A stretch of 64,000 nucleotides of DNA from Enterococcus sp. CSURQ0835 (GCF_902706605.1 NZ_CACSLH010000001.1:186001-250000); one strand, 5' to 3'; shown: positions 16,350 to 25,701, counted from the first letter of the stretch. Notes: generated by a model from the letters alone, not told the origin. Numbers and translations: made by a program.

Positions 16350-16883
16350 ATGAAAAAACACCTCGATGCGCGTAGCATCACGACGATGGCCTTATTGATC
16401 GCGATGATGGTCGTCATGTCTCGGCTTTTCGGAATCGAGACACAATTTTTGAAAGTCAGCTTTACCTTTGTTCCAGAGATGATCATGGGGATGTTCTTTG
16501 GTCCGTTATGGACAGGCATCGGCACGATGATCGCCGACCTAGTAGGGATGTCACTTTTTGCGAAAGCGCCGTTTTTCATCGGTTTTACGATCAACGCGTT
16601 TTTAGAAGGTGCGATCTACGGCTTTTTCTTTTATAAAAAAGAAATCACTTGGAAAAATGCGATCGGTTCAGTTCTTGTAACCACGGTCGTGATCAATTTG
16701 ATTTTGACCCCGCTATGGTTAGCTATGTTATACCAAGTACCGCTGACTAGTTGGGCGATCTGGACTCCGCGGCTGATCAAATCAATCATTTGGGTCCCTT
16801 TGCAAAGTATCACGACTTACTTTTTAGGAACCGTGTTACCGTATAAACAGTGGCTCGCACGTTTTACATTGCACAGTCACTAA
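16350..16883 (+). CDS. folT: Folate-specific ECF transporter substrate-binding subunit
   Basis: S-component of an energy-coupling factor transporter, which captures folate and uses a shared EcfAA'T module encoded elsewhere. The 177 residues form about six hydrophobic segments. SRLFGIETQFLKVSF near the N-terminus, MGMFFGPLWTGIGTMIADLVG and GFTINAFLEGAIYG are typical of the FolT family. The ATG at 16350 is about 9 nt from AAAGGAG; the in-frame ATG at 16341 abuts it. The THF riboswitch upstream supports the substrate assignment. Confidence 0.9.
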   Translation: MKKHLDARSITTMALLIAMMVVMSRLFGIETQFLKVSFTFVPEMIMGMFFGPLWTGIGTMIADLVGMSLFAKAPFFIGFTINAFLEGAIYGFFFYKKEITWKNAIGSVLVTTVVINLILTPLWLAMLYQVPLTSWAIWTPRLIKSIIWVPLQSITTYFLGTVLPYKQWLARFTLHSH

Positions 16884-16885
16884 CG

Positions 16886-16926
16886 AAAAAAGGAGTGGGA
16901 CATTCGGCATGTCTCTCTCCCTTTTT
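16886..16926 (+). terminator. Terminator after folT
   Basis: AAAAAAGGAGTGGGACAT pairs with ATGTCTCTCTCCCTTTTT across a 5-nt loop with a few mismatches and ends in a T-run. Confidence 0.8.
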
Positions 16927-17049
16927 CTATCTCTTCATGCTATTTTTTCGTTTCATAAACCAGTTGCTTTTGTTTACTTAACTTTTAGCTTACAATTAAG
17001 AAAAACTGCGGGAACCCGCAAAAAATTTATCCGATTGGAGAGTGATCGT

Positions 17050-17817
17050 GTGTTAAAAGAAGAACGGTTCGAAAAAATCTTAACTTTGGTCAATCAAAAA
17101 GGAACGGTCAAAGTTAACGAGATCATGGATCACTTGGATGTTTCAGATATGACTGTCCGGCGCGATCTGACTGAACTAGATCGCCAAAAAAAATTACGCA
17201 AGATCCACGGTGGTGCTCAAAGTCTCCACAGTTATAAATATTTGGAACTATCTCATACAGAAAAGAAAATTTTGAACATCGATGAAAAACAAGCGATCGT
17301 TAAAACAGCACTCTCGTTGATCAATGATGAAGATACGATTTTTCTAGGACCTGGTACGACGATCGAATTATTGGCTGAACAGATCGACCAACGAAATTTA
17401 AAAGTCGTGACCAATAGCTTGCCGGTCTTCAATCATTTGATCCATCATGAAGACATCAAATTATATTTGTTAGGCGGGGCGATGCGGCAGCGAACCAATG
17501 CATTTTACGGTGAACTAGCGAATGTGAATCTCGCGCAAATGTTTTTCCACAAAGCCTTCATCAGTTGCAACGCGATCGAAGACGGCAATGTGATGACCGC
17601 AAGCTTTGAAGAGGGTCAAACCCAAACGATCGCCTTTAATAATTCCCAAGAACGCTTTTTACTTGCTGATACTTCTAAACTCAATCAACGCGACTTCTAT
17701 GCGTTTTATCAGCTCGATCAGTTAAGTGCCGTCGTGATGAACCAAGACCCTGAACAAAGTTATTTAGAATTAGCGGAGCAAGTCAAAGTAATCACCGAAC
17801 CCATCACTAAAAAATAA
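17050..17817 (+). CDS. DeoR/LacR-family transcriptional regulator
   Basis: A 255-residue sugar-responsive repressor. The N-terminal HTH shows VNEIMDHLDVSDMTVRRDL (about residues 22-40), followed by the hinge IHGGAQS. The C-terminal DeoR sensor domain has FLGPGTTIELLA, VVTNSLPV, LLGGAMR and AFISCNAI. I place the start at GTG 17050 behind GGAGAGTGATC; the longer frame begins inside the upstream terminator. These regulators normally bind a phosphorylated sugar. The GPH-type sugar transporter directly downstream is the obvious candidate target. Confidence 0.88.
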   Translation: MLKEERFEKILTLVNQKGTVKVNEIMDHLDVSDMTVRRDLTELDRQKKLRKIHGGAQSLHSYKYLELSHTEKKILNIDEKQAIVKTALSLINDEDTIFLGPGTTIELLAEQIDQRNLKVVTNSLPVFNHLIHHEDIKLYLLGGAMRQRTNAFYGELANVNLAQMFFHKAFISCNAIEDGNVMTASFEEGQTQTIAFNNSQERFLLADTSKLNQRDFYAFYQLDQLSAVVMNQDPEQSYLELAEQVKVITEPITKK

Positions 17818-17829
17818 CGAATATCCGCT

Positions 17830-17869
17830 AGCACGAAAGCACGAACGTTGTCTTTCGTGCTCTTTTTTT
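17830..17869 (+). terminator. Terminator after the DeoR-family gene
   Basis: AGCACGAAAG pairs with CTTTCGTGCT around a 12-nt loop and is followed by TCTTTTTTT. Confidence 0.88.
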
Positions 17870-17973
17870 GTAGATTTTTGTTTGGTTTATCCCCAAAAAG
17901 AAACCGTTTACGCCAATAAAATTTAATTTTTCTTTATTTACAACTATTTCAAACAAAAAAAACGAAAAACGTG

Positions 17974-18002
17974 TTGACTATTGTTTGAAAACGATTTATT
18001 AT
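17974..18002 (+). promoter_or_regulatory. Promoter of the GPH sugar transporter with an overlapping cre-like site
   Basis: TTGACT (17974-17979), 17-nt spacer, TATTAT (17997-18002). The sequence TTGAAAACGATTTATT at 17985-18000 fits the catabolite-responsive element consensus at all but two positions and overlaps the -10, so CcpA repression is likely. Confidence 0.65.
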
Positions 18003-18088
18003 GAACTCAAGAAAAATAAATCAATCATATTTCAACAAATAATTTGAAATGTAATCGGTTTAAGGAAAATTTTTTAGGAGGAACAAGA

Positions 18089-19552
18089 ATGAAGAAGGAA
18101 TTGAAACAGCGGTTGGCTTATGCGTTTGGAGCATTCGGACACGACACGTATTACGTAACACTCAGCACTTATTTTATGATCTTTGTCACTAGTTGTATGT
18201 TTGCTGGTACCGATGCAAAAACAAATGCTAAAATGATCGGGATCGTCACTAGTTTAGTTGTTGGTATTCGTTTGATCGAGATCGCCTTTGACCCGATCAT
18301 CGGTGGTGTGATCGATAATACGAAAACAAAATTTGGAAAATTTAAACCGTGGTTAGTCATCGGCGGATTGGTCAGTGCCGTCTCACTCGTTGCGATCTTC
18401 ACCAATTTCTTTGGTTTAGCAACACACAACACGACCCTTTTCATCATCGCTTTTGTAATCGTTTTTGTCATTTTGGATGCGTTTTATTCATTTAAAGATA
18501 TCGCGTTTTGGTCGATGATCCCAGCGATCAGTACCGACAATAAAGAACGTGAAAACTTGGCAACTTTCGCGCGTTTAGGCTCTTCACTCGGGGCAAACGG
18601 TACGACGTTAGTAGTGGTTCCTTTAGTTACATTCTTCACCTTCATGATGACTGGTAACCGTGACCAAGGGGCTTCAGGTTGGTTCTGGTTTGCCGTGGTG
18701 GTCGCTGTCATCTCAGGTGGTTCCGCTGTCGTTGCGGCTTTATTCACGAAAGAAAATGATAGTGCGATCCGTCAACAAAATGCTGATGAAAAAGCTGGGA
18801 TCAAGCAAGTCTTTGAAGCAATTTCTAAAAATGATCAATTATTATGGTTAGCTTTGTCGTATATCGGCTTTGCCATCGCCAATGTAACGACGACAGCCGT
18901 TTTACTTTACTTCTTCAAATATGTGTTGAACATGGCAAATAAATTCTGGTTAGTCGGCTTGATTGCTGCAGTTTTAGGGTTCATCTCCGTCTCACTATTT
19001 CCGATCTTGACGCGGGTCTTAACCCGGCGAATCATTTACTTAGGCGGGATCGCCATGATGTTACTGTCTTACGTCTTCTTACATTTCGGAGCAAGTCACT
19101 TATCAATGGTCATCGTTGGTTTAGTCTTATTCTACTTCCCGATCCAGTTAATCTTCTTGTCGGCTTTAATGACCTTGACTGACTCAGTGGAATACGGTCA
19201 ATGGAAAAATGGGACTCGTAACGAAGCTGTCACGTTATCGATTCGGCCTTTACTAGATAAAATCGCCGGTGCTTTATCAAACGGGATCGTCGGATTCGTT
19301 GCTGTTGCTGCCGGTATGACTGGAAATGCAACCGCTCATGACATTACATCAAAAGGTGTTGCAACCTTTGAATTCTATGCTTTCTTAGCACCTGCGATCT
19401 TACTGATCATCTCAGCTGTGATCTTCGCCAAAAAAGTTACGCTGTCTGAAAAACGCCACGCTGAAATCGTTGCGGATTTAGAAGCGTCACTTTCAAAAGA
19501 AAACAGCCAACATGTAACAGCTGAAACTAAAGAAGCCGGCAACTTGGCTTAA
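18089..19552 (+). CDS. GPH-family sugar:cation symporter (MFS)
   Basis: A 487-residue carrier with about twelve membrane segments, of the glycoside-pentoside-hexuronide family (MelB/LacS/XynP fold). It has the N-terminal YAFGAFGHDTYYVTLSTYF segment and, at the first cytoplasmic loop, FDPIIGGVIDNTKTKFGKFKPW, given here as FDPIIGGVID and TKFGKFKPW, both family signatures. There is no C-terminal EIIA domain, unlike LacS. The ATG at 18089 lies behind TAGGAGGAACAAGA. The sugar is not predictable and no glycosidase lies downstream. The promoter carries a cre-like site and follows a DeoR-type regulator gene. Confidence 0.87.
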   Translation: MKKELKQRLAYAFGAFGHDTYYVTLSTYFMIFVTSCMFAGTDAKTNAKMIGIVTSLVVGIRLIEIAFDPIIGGVIDNTKTKFGKFKPWLVIGGLVSAVSLVAIFTNFFGLATHNTTLFIIAFVIVFVILDAFYSFKDIAFWSMIPAISTDNKERENLATFARLGSSLGANGTTLVVVPLVTFFTFMMTGNRDQGASGWFWFAVVVAVISGGSAVVAALFTKENDSAIRQQNADEKAGIKQVFEAISKNDQLLWLALSYIGFAIANVTTTAVLLYFFKYVLNMANKFWLVGLIAAVLGFISVSLFPILTRVLTRRIIYLGGIAMMLLSYVFLHFGASHLSMVIVGLVLFYFPIQLIFLSALMTLTDSVEYGQWKNGTRNEAVTLSIRPLLDKIAGALSNGIVGFVAVAAGMTGNATAHDITSKGVATFEFYAFLAPAILLIISAVIFAKKVTLSEKRHAEIVADLEASLSKENSQHVTAETKEAGNLA

Positions 19553-19569
19553 GCTTAATAAACAGGACT

Positions 19570-19606
19570 AAAAAAGGATTCTCCGCAAGTTGGAGAATCC
19601 TTTTTT
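19570..19606 (+). terminator. Terminator after the GPH transporter
   Basis: AAAAAAGGATTCTCC pairs perfectly with GGAGAATCCTTTTTT around a 7-nt loop. Confidence 0.9.
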
Positions 19607-19667
19607 AATTGACTGAAAACTGACTAGCTTTAACAACGCATTCATTGGCGTTTACCCAGTCAATCAC

Positions 19668-20426
19668 TCAATCACTTAAATAAATTTTCTGTAATGCCTT
19701 CAATTGCTCGTGATCAAAACCTAGCACTTGCGCATAGTGTTGAAAGGTCCCAAATTTTTTTTCGATCAATTGGAAAGCCGAAACTAAATAATCTTTTTTG
19801 ACTTGCAGCGTAGTTTCGATCACCGCTAGTTTTTTAGGGTCAAAGCCTTGTCTTTCTAAAACTCCCAGCAATTCTAAATTCGCTTGGCGGCGTGCGTGGT
19901 TCGTTGCCAAGTAATCCTCAAAGATCACTCGTGGTTCAACTTCCAGCAAAGCCAGTAACAAAGCAGCCGCAAAGCCCGTCCGATCTTTCCCAGCAAAGCA
20001 ATGGAACAACAGCGCGCCTTCTTCCATCTCTAATGCATGTTCTAAAAATTCGCGCCATCCTGTCTGAGCAGCTGGACTCAAGATAAGCTCCCGATAAACA
20101 CCTAATAGGTAGCAATCGACTTCTTCAACTGATGAAAGCTTTAAGAAATCAGTGAAACTAGCATTTTTAGCATCGATCCGACTTAGTAGATCGATATTGA
20201 CGTAAGTCGCACCTGGCAAGACCGTATCCGGCGCGTACTCAACTTCAGCTGCCATCCGAAAATCAATGATCTTCCGTAAATGATAGTCTTCTGTTAGCAA
20301 CTGCCGATCTTCTTTACTGACATTAGTGAGTTGACCTGAACGGATCAATTTTTTATCTTTGATTTTTTGGCCTTTTTGATTGCAGATCCCGCCGAGGTCT
20401 CTGAAATTGGTGATTGAAATCTCCAT
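19668..20426 (-). CDS. Tyrosine-protein phosphatase family protein
   Basis: A 252-residue dual-specificity-like phosphatase. ITNFRDLGGI at residues 5-14 marks the bacterial Y_phosphatase3 type (as in Listeria LipA). The catalytic CX5R loop is HCFAGKDRTG, near residue 142, with Cys nucleophile and Arg present. No signal peptide is visible, so it is intracellular. Substrates may be phosphotyrosine proteins or phosphoinositides, but nothing in the sequence decides this. It appears monocistronic, convergent with the GPH transporter gene. Confidence 0.88.
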   Translation of the reverse strand: MEISITNFRDLGGICNQKGQKIKDKKLIRSGQLTNVSKEDRQLLTEDYHLRKIIDFRMAAEVEYAPDTVLPGATYVNIDLLSRIDAKNASFTDFLKLSSVEEVDCYLLGVYRELILSPAAQTGWREFLEHALEMEEGALLFHCFAGKDRTGFAAALLLALLEVEPRVIFEDYLATNHARRQANLELLGVLERQGFDPKKLAVIETTLQVKKDYLVSAFQLIEKKFGTFQHYAQVLGFDHEQLKALQKIYLSD

Positions 20427-20690
20427 AGCTTAGCTCCTTTGACTCAGGCCTCTTGATGTGATTTTATTGCTATGTAATAAGAGAACTGTTGATTGAAAGA
20501 AAGTCCTTTCATTGGGAATGTTACTGGGGTGAGCAAAAGAAGTAAATGTTCTTTTTTAGATTCTATTTAAATTCTTTTTACTTTTTCAGCAACCTCTCGA
20601 AACTTTTTATAGAATTAAAAAAAACAAAAAAAGCGAAACATTTCTGCTCGCCTCTTTCTATCAGATCTACGGTGTGTGATCAGCAAATCT

Positions 20691-21254
20691 TTATTTAGTC
20701 GCACGCTTCAAATACGTACCTTCTTGCGTATTGATCTCCAGTAATTCGTCAGTCTCGATAAAATCCGGTACATTGACGACTAAACCGGTTTCCATCGTAG
20801 CAGGTTTGCCAGAACCAGTCACCGTTGCACCTTTGATTGAAGGTTGCGTTTCAATGACCCGTAACACTACAGTCGTTGGTAATTGGATCCCAATCACTTC
20901 TGAACCGAAAAATTGGATCTTAGCTTCCATGTTTTCCAATAAATATTTCATGTCTTCTACGATGGTAGCTGTTGGGATCTCATATTGTTCATACGTTTCC
21001 AGATCCATAAAGATCGCCATATCATCTTGGCTGTACAAGTACTGCACATTTTTCGTATCGATCATCGCTTTTTCAAATTTTTCATCTGGTCGCAAAGTCG
21101 TATCATACGTCGCACCCGTCCGGACATCACGCAATTTCATCCGCATCACGGTATTCCCTTTTCCTGGTTTGTGGTGACTTGCCTCTAAGACTTTGATCAG
21201 TTTGCCATCTTGGACAAACGTCATGCCAGAACGTAAATCATTTGCTGCAATCAT
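20691..21254 (-). CDS. efp: Elongation factor P
   Basis: Relieves ribosome stalling at polyproline stretches. The start at ATG 21252-21254 behind GGAGAGTGTCCT gives 187 residues, the usual length. It contains the KOW-like N-terminal domain, with KPGKG placing the modifiable Lys exactly at residue 32, and two OB domains ending in the EF-P signature region [18 protein letters not shown], given here as VVNVPDF and ETDELLEI. The lysine at position 32 rather than arginine indicates an EpmA-like or Bacillus-type modification. It is monocistronic here. Confidence 0.96.
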   Translation of the reverse strand: MIAANDLRSGMTFVQDGKLIKVLEASHHKPGKGNTVMRMKLRDVRTGATYDTTLRPDEKFEKAMIDTKNVQYLYSQDDMAIFMDLETYEQYEIPTATIVEDMKYLLENMEAKIQFFGSEVIGIQLPTTVVLRVIETQPSIKGATVTGSGKPATMETGLVVNVPDFIETDELLEINTQEGTYLKRATK

Positions 21255-21344
21255 AGGACACTCTCCTTTTTCTATCAATCATTTCAAGCTTTCTTATTGT
21301 AGCAAATAACACGAGAGCTGACTAGTTAATCTCTGACAAAACAA

Positions 21345-21390
21345 AACTGATCTGAGCTAATAAGCTAAAAAGCTCCTACTCAGATCAGTT
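21345..21390 (-). terminator. Terminator after larE
   Basis: AACTGATCTGAG pairs with CTCAGATCAGTT around a long loop with an inner AGCT...AGCT pair. On the minus strand it is followed by TTGTTTTG. Confidence 0.7.
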
Positions 21391-21434
21391 CAATCAACTA
21401 ATAAATCATTATTAAACTGCTAGCGGCAGAAAAA

Positions 21435-22265
21435 CTAAGCTAAAGCAGCTTTGTCTTCTTCAGCTAACACATCGTTCATTCGACCAGATTTGAAACCATC
21501 AACATCAATGGTTACATAATTAAAGCCTAGTTCTTTCATGTAAGCAGAAATTTCTGCTTTTTGATTCAACAATGAAAGCAATTGATTTTCTGGCACTTCG
21601 ATCCGAGCTAAATCATGATGGACCCGAACTCGTACAGTCGCAAAACCAGCTTCGCGTAAATATTTTTCCCCGGCAAAGACTTGATCCACAGCGGCTTGCG
21701 ACAATTTTGTTCCATAAGGGAAACGAGAAGCTACGCTGCAAGATGCGACTTTATTCCAGTTCGCTACACCAGCTGTTTTCGCTAACTCGCGAATCTCGCG
21801 TTTATAAAGATTGGCTTGTTGTAATACGCTCAGCACGCCTTCTTCATCCCGGGCTTTAAGACCTGGACGAAAATCAGCGTTGTCATCCATGATCATGCCA
21901 TCGACGATCACTTCAAAGCCTTCTTTTTCAGCGTAAGCCCGAATCGTTTGATACAATAATTTTTTACTGAAAAACCAGCTGTCAGGAGTGTTAGCGGCAA
22001 TTTTACTGTCGGCTAGTTCACTCATTTCAAGCCCTAACACTTGTGCGCCCATTTCATCAGCTAAGTCGACTGCTTTATTGAATTCATCATCGGAAAATAA
22101 TTCAGAATTGACGACGACCGCTAAAACATTTTCAGAACCTAAAGTATCAAGGGACACTTTCAATAAATATGAGCTGTCGATCCCGCCGGAATACGCGATT
22201 GCGACTTTACCTAGTTCTTGGATTTTTTGGATTAGATTTTCTTCTTTTGCTTTTGCGAAACTCAC
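21435..22265 (-). CDS. larE: ATP-dependent sacrificial sulfur transferase LarE
   Basis: Third step of pincer-cofactor synthesis: adenylylates the pyridinium carboxylates made by LarB and donates its own cysteine sulfur. The start at GTG 22263-22265, about 9 nt from AGGAG, gives 276 residues, the length of Lactobacillus plantarum LarE. The PP-loop is YSGGIDSS (residues 25-32). Cys176 in VASCSVASRFPYGT coincides with the sacrificial cysteine of the L. plantarum enzyme. It is on the transporter strand, opposite to larABCD, about 115 nt after larO. A 16-bp palindrome upstream suggests its own LarR-controlled promoter. Confidence 0.95.
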   Translation of the reverse strand: MSFAKAKEENLIQKIQELGKVAIAYSGGIDSSYLLKVSLDTLGSENVLAVVVNSELFSDDEFNKAVDLADEMGAQVLGLEMSELADSKIAANTPDSWFFSKKLLYQTIRAYAEKEGFEVIVDGMIMDDNADFRPGLKARDEEGVLSVLQQANLYKREIRELAKTAGVANWNKVASCSVASRFPYGTKLSQAAVDQVFAGEKYLREAGFATVRVRVHHDLARIEVPENQLLSLLNQKAEISAYMKELGFNYVTIDVDGFKSGRMNDVLAEEDKAALA

Positions 22266-22344
22266 ATGAAACATCTCCTAAATTTTTACTGATTGACGAG
22301 TGTAAGTATATTGAAATCTACGGCTAGTGAAAACCGCCATTGAT

Positions 22345-22360
22345 AGTCACAATTGTTACT
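22345..22360. promoter_or_regulatory. Candidate LarR operator (Lar box) upstream of larE
   Basis: AGTCACAATTGTTACT is a 16-bp palindrome with one mismatched pair. The stretch CAATTGTTACTACCA that contains its right half recurs exactly at 25832-25846 upstream of larA. LarR of L. plantarum is known to bind a 16-bp palindromic Lar box; identity with that box is inferred. Confidence 0.6.
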
Positions 22361-22380
22361 ACCATTTTTAAAGTATCAGC

Positions 22381-23091
22381 TTAATAGTTGATCAGCTGTT
22401 GATACAGTGTCGAATCAGCGGTGATCTCTTCAGTCGAATATTTTTTGATTGGATCGGTGAACAATAAAACCGCGTCGGCTTCGTGGGCGATACTCACGTA
22501 ATCATGGGAAGATAAAATGATCGTCTTGCCTAACTGCTGGAGCTGTTTCAAGATTTGCTTAAATAATTTTTCGGTTTCTTTCGTCAAGCCATTGAACGGT
22601 TCATCCAATAAATAAACAGCCGGATTCATTGCTAAGATGCTCGCGAACGCAACTTTCTTTTTTTCACCACCAGACAATTGATACGGCACACGTTTTTTTA
22701 ACGGTTCCAGTTTTAGCAGTGCCAGACAATCATTCACCCGTTGCTCGACTTCTTCCGGTGCTAATTGTAATTGACGCGGACCAAAAGCAATCTCATCATA
22801 GACGGTGGAATTAAATAGCTGACTGTCGGTTTCTTGAAATAAAATTCCTAAGTGACTGTAAAATTTCTTTTTTTGAACGGTATTTGCTTGCCACTTGGTC
22901 AAATCTTTTCCTTCAAACCAGATCTCGCCAGTTGCCGGCGTCAAAAAACCGGCTAGTAAATTTAAAAAAGTTGATTTGCCGCTACCATTTTCTCCCATCA
23001 AGGCCAAATATTCTCCCGACTCGATCGTCAAATCAAACGCAGGAAATACTTCCGTTTGGTAACGATACGTTAGAGCTTTGATTTGATACAT
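22381..23091 (-). CDS. larO: Nickel ECF/Cbi-type transporter ATPase LarO
   Basis: ATP-binding subunit of the nickel importer that feeds lactate racemase. 236 residues with Walker A GENGSGKST (near residue 34), signature LSGGEKKKVAFA, Walker B VYLLDEP and the switch His in LSSHD. The ATG at 23089-23091 follows GGGAGGATTTAAG and lies one base after the larQ stop region, so the two are coupled. It is the CbiO-like partner of LarQ and LarMN. The subunit order MN-Q-O matches L. plantarum. Confidence 0.92.
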   Translation of the reverse strand: MYQIKALTYRYQTEVFPAFDLTIESGEYLALMGENGSGKSTFLNLLAGFLTPATGEIWFEGKDLTKWQANTVQKKKFYSHLGILFQETDSQLFNSTVYDEIAFGPRQLQLAPEEVEQRVNDCLALLKLEPLKKRVPYQLSGGEKKKVAFASILAMNPAVYLLDEPFNGLTKETEKLFKQILKQLQQLGKTIILSSHDYVSIAHEADAVLLFTDPIKKYSTEEITADSTLYQQLINY

Positions 23092-23092
23092 C

Positions 23093-23878
23093 TTAAATCC
23101 TCCCGATCCAAAGTAATCCAATAAACAACATACTGTGTGCTAGGACGAACAACTGATCTTTTTTGCGCAACGGTTGACGCACACCATAATATTCACCAGT
23201 AAAACAGCGCGCCGTCATCGCCCGATCCAATTGTTTTCCATACGCGATCGCTTTTAAATAAATCAGGCCGATCAAATTGCTGCCAACTGCCAATTTGATT
23301 TTCCCGCCTACAGCTCGGGCTTCCACCGCTTGTAACATCTCAAGGAGCAAATGACCAAATAAATAAATATATTTGATCGTGATATCCAGCTGCAGCAAAA
23401 TGACGTTAGGCAAATGTAGCCGTTTCAACGTCACCAATAATTCATAGACACTGGTGGTCTCCGTGTAATTAGCGAGGGTGATACTCAGTAACGGCAAACG
23501 CAATAAAAATAAATGACTACCTTGATTGAACAATAAAGTCGGTAAATAAATCATTAGCGGCATCACAAGCAAGAGGCCAGCTTTTTTGCAGACTAGGCGC
23601 AAACTGACGGGATCAAGGAGCAGTAGCAAGCCACCTAAATATAATCCGATCAACCATAAGACGATGACTTGTCGCGTCAAGCTGATGAGGATGATCAAAA
23701 AGAAAACAGTCAATAATCGGACGGTCGGATGGATCGTCCGCAGCGGATTTCCAGCTGTCTCTTCCTTTTTTTGAAATTTACGCAATAGAAAAAGTAAGCC
23801 TTTCTGATTTTTGATCAGAAAAGCCTCTTTTTTATTCGGAGTGAATTCAACTTGCGTTTCTTTCAGCCAATCAGGCAT
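23093..23878 (-). CDS. larQ: Nickel transporter transmembrane subunit LarQ
   Basis: CbiQ/EcfT-like permease of 261 residues with about five membrane segments. The cytoplasmic coupling motifs of the family are visible as EARAVGG (near residue 185) and DRAMTARCF (near 220), the two A-R-G-type helices that contact the ATPase. It overlaps the larMN stop by one base (TAATG) and has GAAGGAAAAATTA as ribosome binding site. Function as nickel transporter follows from the lar context and the neighbouring CbiM-type subunit. Confidence 0.9.
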   Translation of the reverse strand: MPDWLKETQVEFTPNKKEAFLIKNQKGLLFLLRKFQKKEETAGNPLRTIHPTVRLLTVFFLIILISLTRQVIVLWLIGLYLGGLLLLLDPVSLRLVCKKAGLLLVMPLMIYLPTLLFNQGSHLFLLRLPLLSITLANYTETTSVYELLVTLKRLHLPNVILLQLDITIKYIYLFGHLLLEMLQAVEARAVGGKIKLAVGSNLIGLIYLKAIAYGKQLDRAMTARCFTGEYYGVRQPLRKKDQLFVLAHSMLFIGLLWIGRI

Positions 23879-24861
23879 TAATTTTTCCTTCTTTCAAAGA
23901 GCAAGCGGTACACTAAAAGAAATAGAACAACCGCCGTGGCCGCACTCAATACATAACCCAGAGTCACGGGCAGACCGGGGATCGAGTAATCACTGAACAA
24001 CGAATGAAACGAAAAACCATGGACCATCCCTTTTGGTTGAACAGCAGGTAAGTGATAAGCTTTCAACGTTTGCGTCAATTCCGAAAGATCCCACTCTCCC
24101 CAAGCGGTCCCTTGTGCTAACAGCCCCAGCGGTGACAACACGACGAGCACTAATAATAATTCTTTTAAGCGGTGTAATTTCGTTTGAGTCTGTTTTTCTT
24201 CAGTGTATAACGAATTACTTGAAACATTTTTGACCAACTGGTAGACCCCTACGGTAAAGAGGCCTTCCACAACACCAATGACTAACAGATGGACACTCAT
24301 CATCGCTGGGATCGTGATCGCTAGCCCATACGGATTATACAGCGGTGTCCCATTGGCTTCATGAAACAGCAGTGGCTGGATGCCTAATAAGACTGACGTC
24401 GAAAACGCCGCGACATTTACCCCCACATAACCGCCTAAAAAAGCACCGACTTTAGACCATTTCGATTGCGCGAACAAACGATAGATCCCATAACCGACAA
24501 ACGGCATCACAAAAGCCATCGAAAACGCGTTGGCACCAAAGGCCAAAATCCCACCATCACCAAATAAAAAAGCTTGCAGTAGCAACGCGACCGTCACCGA
24601 CAGGCACGCCGCCCACGGCCCCATCAAGATTGCTAATAGTACCGCGCCAACTGCATGAGCGGTGGTTCCGCCAGGCACCGGTAAGTTGAACATCATGATC
24701 AAAAAAGATAATGAAGAGGAGATACCCAGCATGGGGATCGTCTCTTTTTTTAATTTGATTTGCGTTTCGACTTTGCGAACTGATTTATACCAAACAGGGA
24801 CCATCACCCCGGCCATCACGGCACACGTTTGGGGACTTAAATAATTTTCTGGAATATGCAT
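23878..24861 (-). CDS. larMN: Nickel transporter substrate-binding subunit LarMN (CbiM/NikM-NikN type)
   Basis: A 327-residue fusion of a CbiM-like S-component (about residues 1-210) and a NikN-like C-terminal part with an extracytoplasmic loop between two membrane segments. The mature N-terminus MHIPENYL has the His at position 2 that coordinates Ni or Co in this family, and GGTTAHAVGAVLLAILMGPWAA (motifs GGTTAHAVG and LMGPWAA, near residue 65) includes the second metal His. It lies 9 nt after larR and is coupled to larQ. Confidence 0.92.
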   Translation of the reverse strand: MHIPENYLSPQTCAVMAGVMVPVWYKSVRKVETQIKLKKETIPMLGISSSLSFLIMMFNLPVPGGTTAHAVGAVLLAILMGPWAACLSVTVALLLQAFLFGDGGILAFGANAFSMAFVMPFVGYGIYRLFAQSKWSKVGAFLGGYVGVNVAAFSTSVLLGIQPLLFHEANGTPLYNPYGLAITIPAMMSVHLLVIGVVEGLFTVGVYQLVKNVSSNSLYTEEKQTQTKLHRLKELLLVLVVLSPLGLLAQGTAWGEWDLSELTQTLKAYHLPAVQPKGMVHGFSFHSLFSDYSIPGLPVTLGYVLSAATAVVLFLLVYRLLFERRKN

Positions 24862-24870
24862 AATACGCTC

Positions 24871-25527
24871 CTATCTTGCAGTGTAATCGGCCAAGTATTC
24901 TTGGTCGTAGATGATGATTTTTTGTTTTTCGATCCCAATGACTTGTTCTTGTTTCAAGTCATGGATGATCCGGTTGACACTATTACGGGTAGAGATTCCG
25001 CAAAAGCCAGCGATGTCTTCATTAGTTACTTGGAAATCAATCAAAAGACCGTCTTTAGTTTTGACACCAAACAGCTGGATCAATTTATAAATGAACGCAC
25101 AAACGGCACCTTTTTTGCCATTCATCGTCATGTTTTGCAACGCCTCGATATTTTCCGATAATTTTTGACGGTAGTAATCGCGGACATAATCTTGCAAAAC
25201 ATTATCTTTTTTGACATATTCCCAAAAAACCATGCGCGGCACGCGATAAAAACTTGCTTCTTCCGATTCGATGCGGACATTGAAAGGTGAAGACGTATAA
25301 TTTGAAACTTCATCGCGTAGTAATGAAATAATATCTGGTGACACAATATAAGCTAAATTAAATTCACGACCGTCCTTCAAAATAATACTCGTCTTCACAA
25401 CGCCTTCTTTCAGCACATACGTGTAGGCTTCTTCCAACCCATGATAGGTCAAATATGTATGGCGTTTTTTCTTGATGATCGGCGTCTGTCGTTCTTCTAA
25501 AACTGAAACAAGATAATCTGACTCCAT
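24871..25527 (-). CDS. larR: Crp/Fnr-family regulator LarR
   Basis: Lactate-responsive activator of lactate racemase genes, by homology and position. The 218 residues have a cyclic-nucleotide-binding-like N-terminal beta domain and a C-terminal winged helix with EDIAGFCGISTRNSVNRIIHDL (motifs EDIAGFCGIS and NSVNRIIHDL, near residue 170). The start is the ATG at 25525-25527 behind AAGGAGTGGAAGTAAAA; the upstream reading frame crosses a direct repeat and is non-coding. It is divergent from larA and leads the larMN-larQ-larO operon. L. plantarum LarR responds positively to L-lactate over D-lactate; ligand here is untested. Confidence 0.9.
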   Translation of the reverse strand: MESDYLVSVLEERQTPIIKKKRHTYLTYHGLEEAYTYVLKEGVVKTSIILKDGREFNLAYIVSPDIISLLRDEVSNYTSSPFNVRIESEEASFYRVPRMVFWEYVKKDNVLQDYVRDYYRQKLSENIEALQNMTMNGKKGAVCAFIYKLIQLFGVKTKDGLLIDFQVTNEDIAGFCGISTRNSVNRIIHDLKQEQVIGIEKQKIIIYDQEYLADYTAR

Positions 25528-25539
25528 TTTTACTTCCAC

Positions 25540-25593
25540 TCCTTTTTCACACTCAATGTAACAATTTTTTTGATAAAAAATTCTACCGCTGTT
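25540..25593. repeat. 54-bp direct repeat, copy 1, in the larR-larA intergenic region
   Basis: Nearly identical to 25702-25754 (one indel and one substitution). Both contain TCAATGTAACAATTTTTT, whose complement carries the AATTGTTAC core of the candidate LarR box. Copy 1 ends just upstream of the larR ribosome binding site. Confidence 0.85.
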
Positions 25594-25701
25594 CAAGCCG
25601 TATACCATTCGGCTGCTACACTTTGTTACGCATACAGAAGCCACTAATAAAACCAAAGTGGCACTAGCATAACTTGCTAAAGCAGGCAGACGAACTGGCA
25701 T

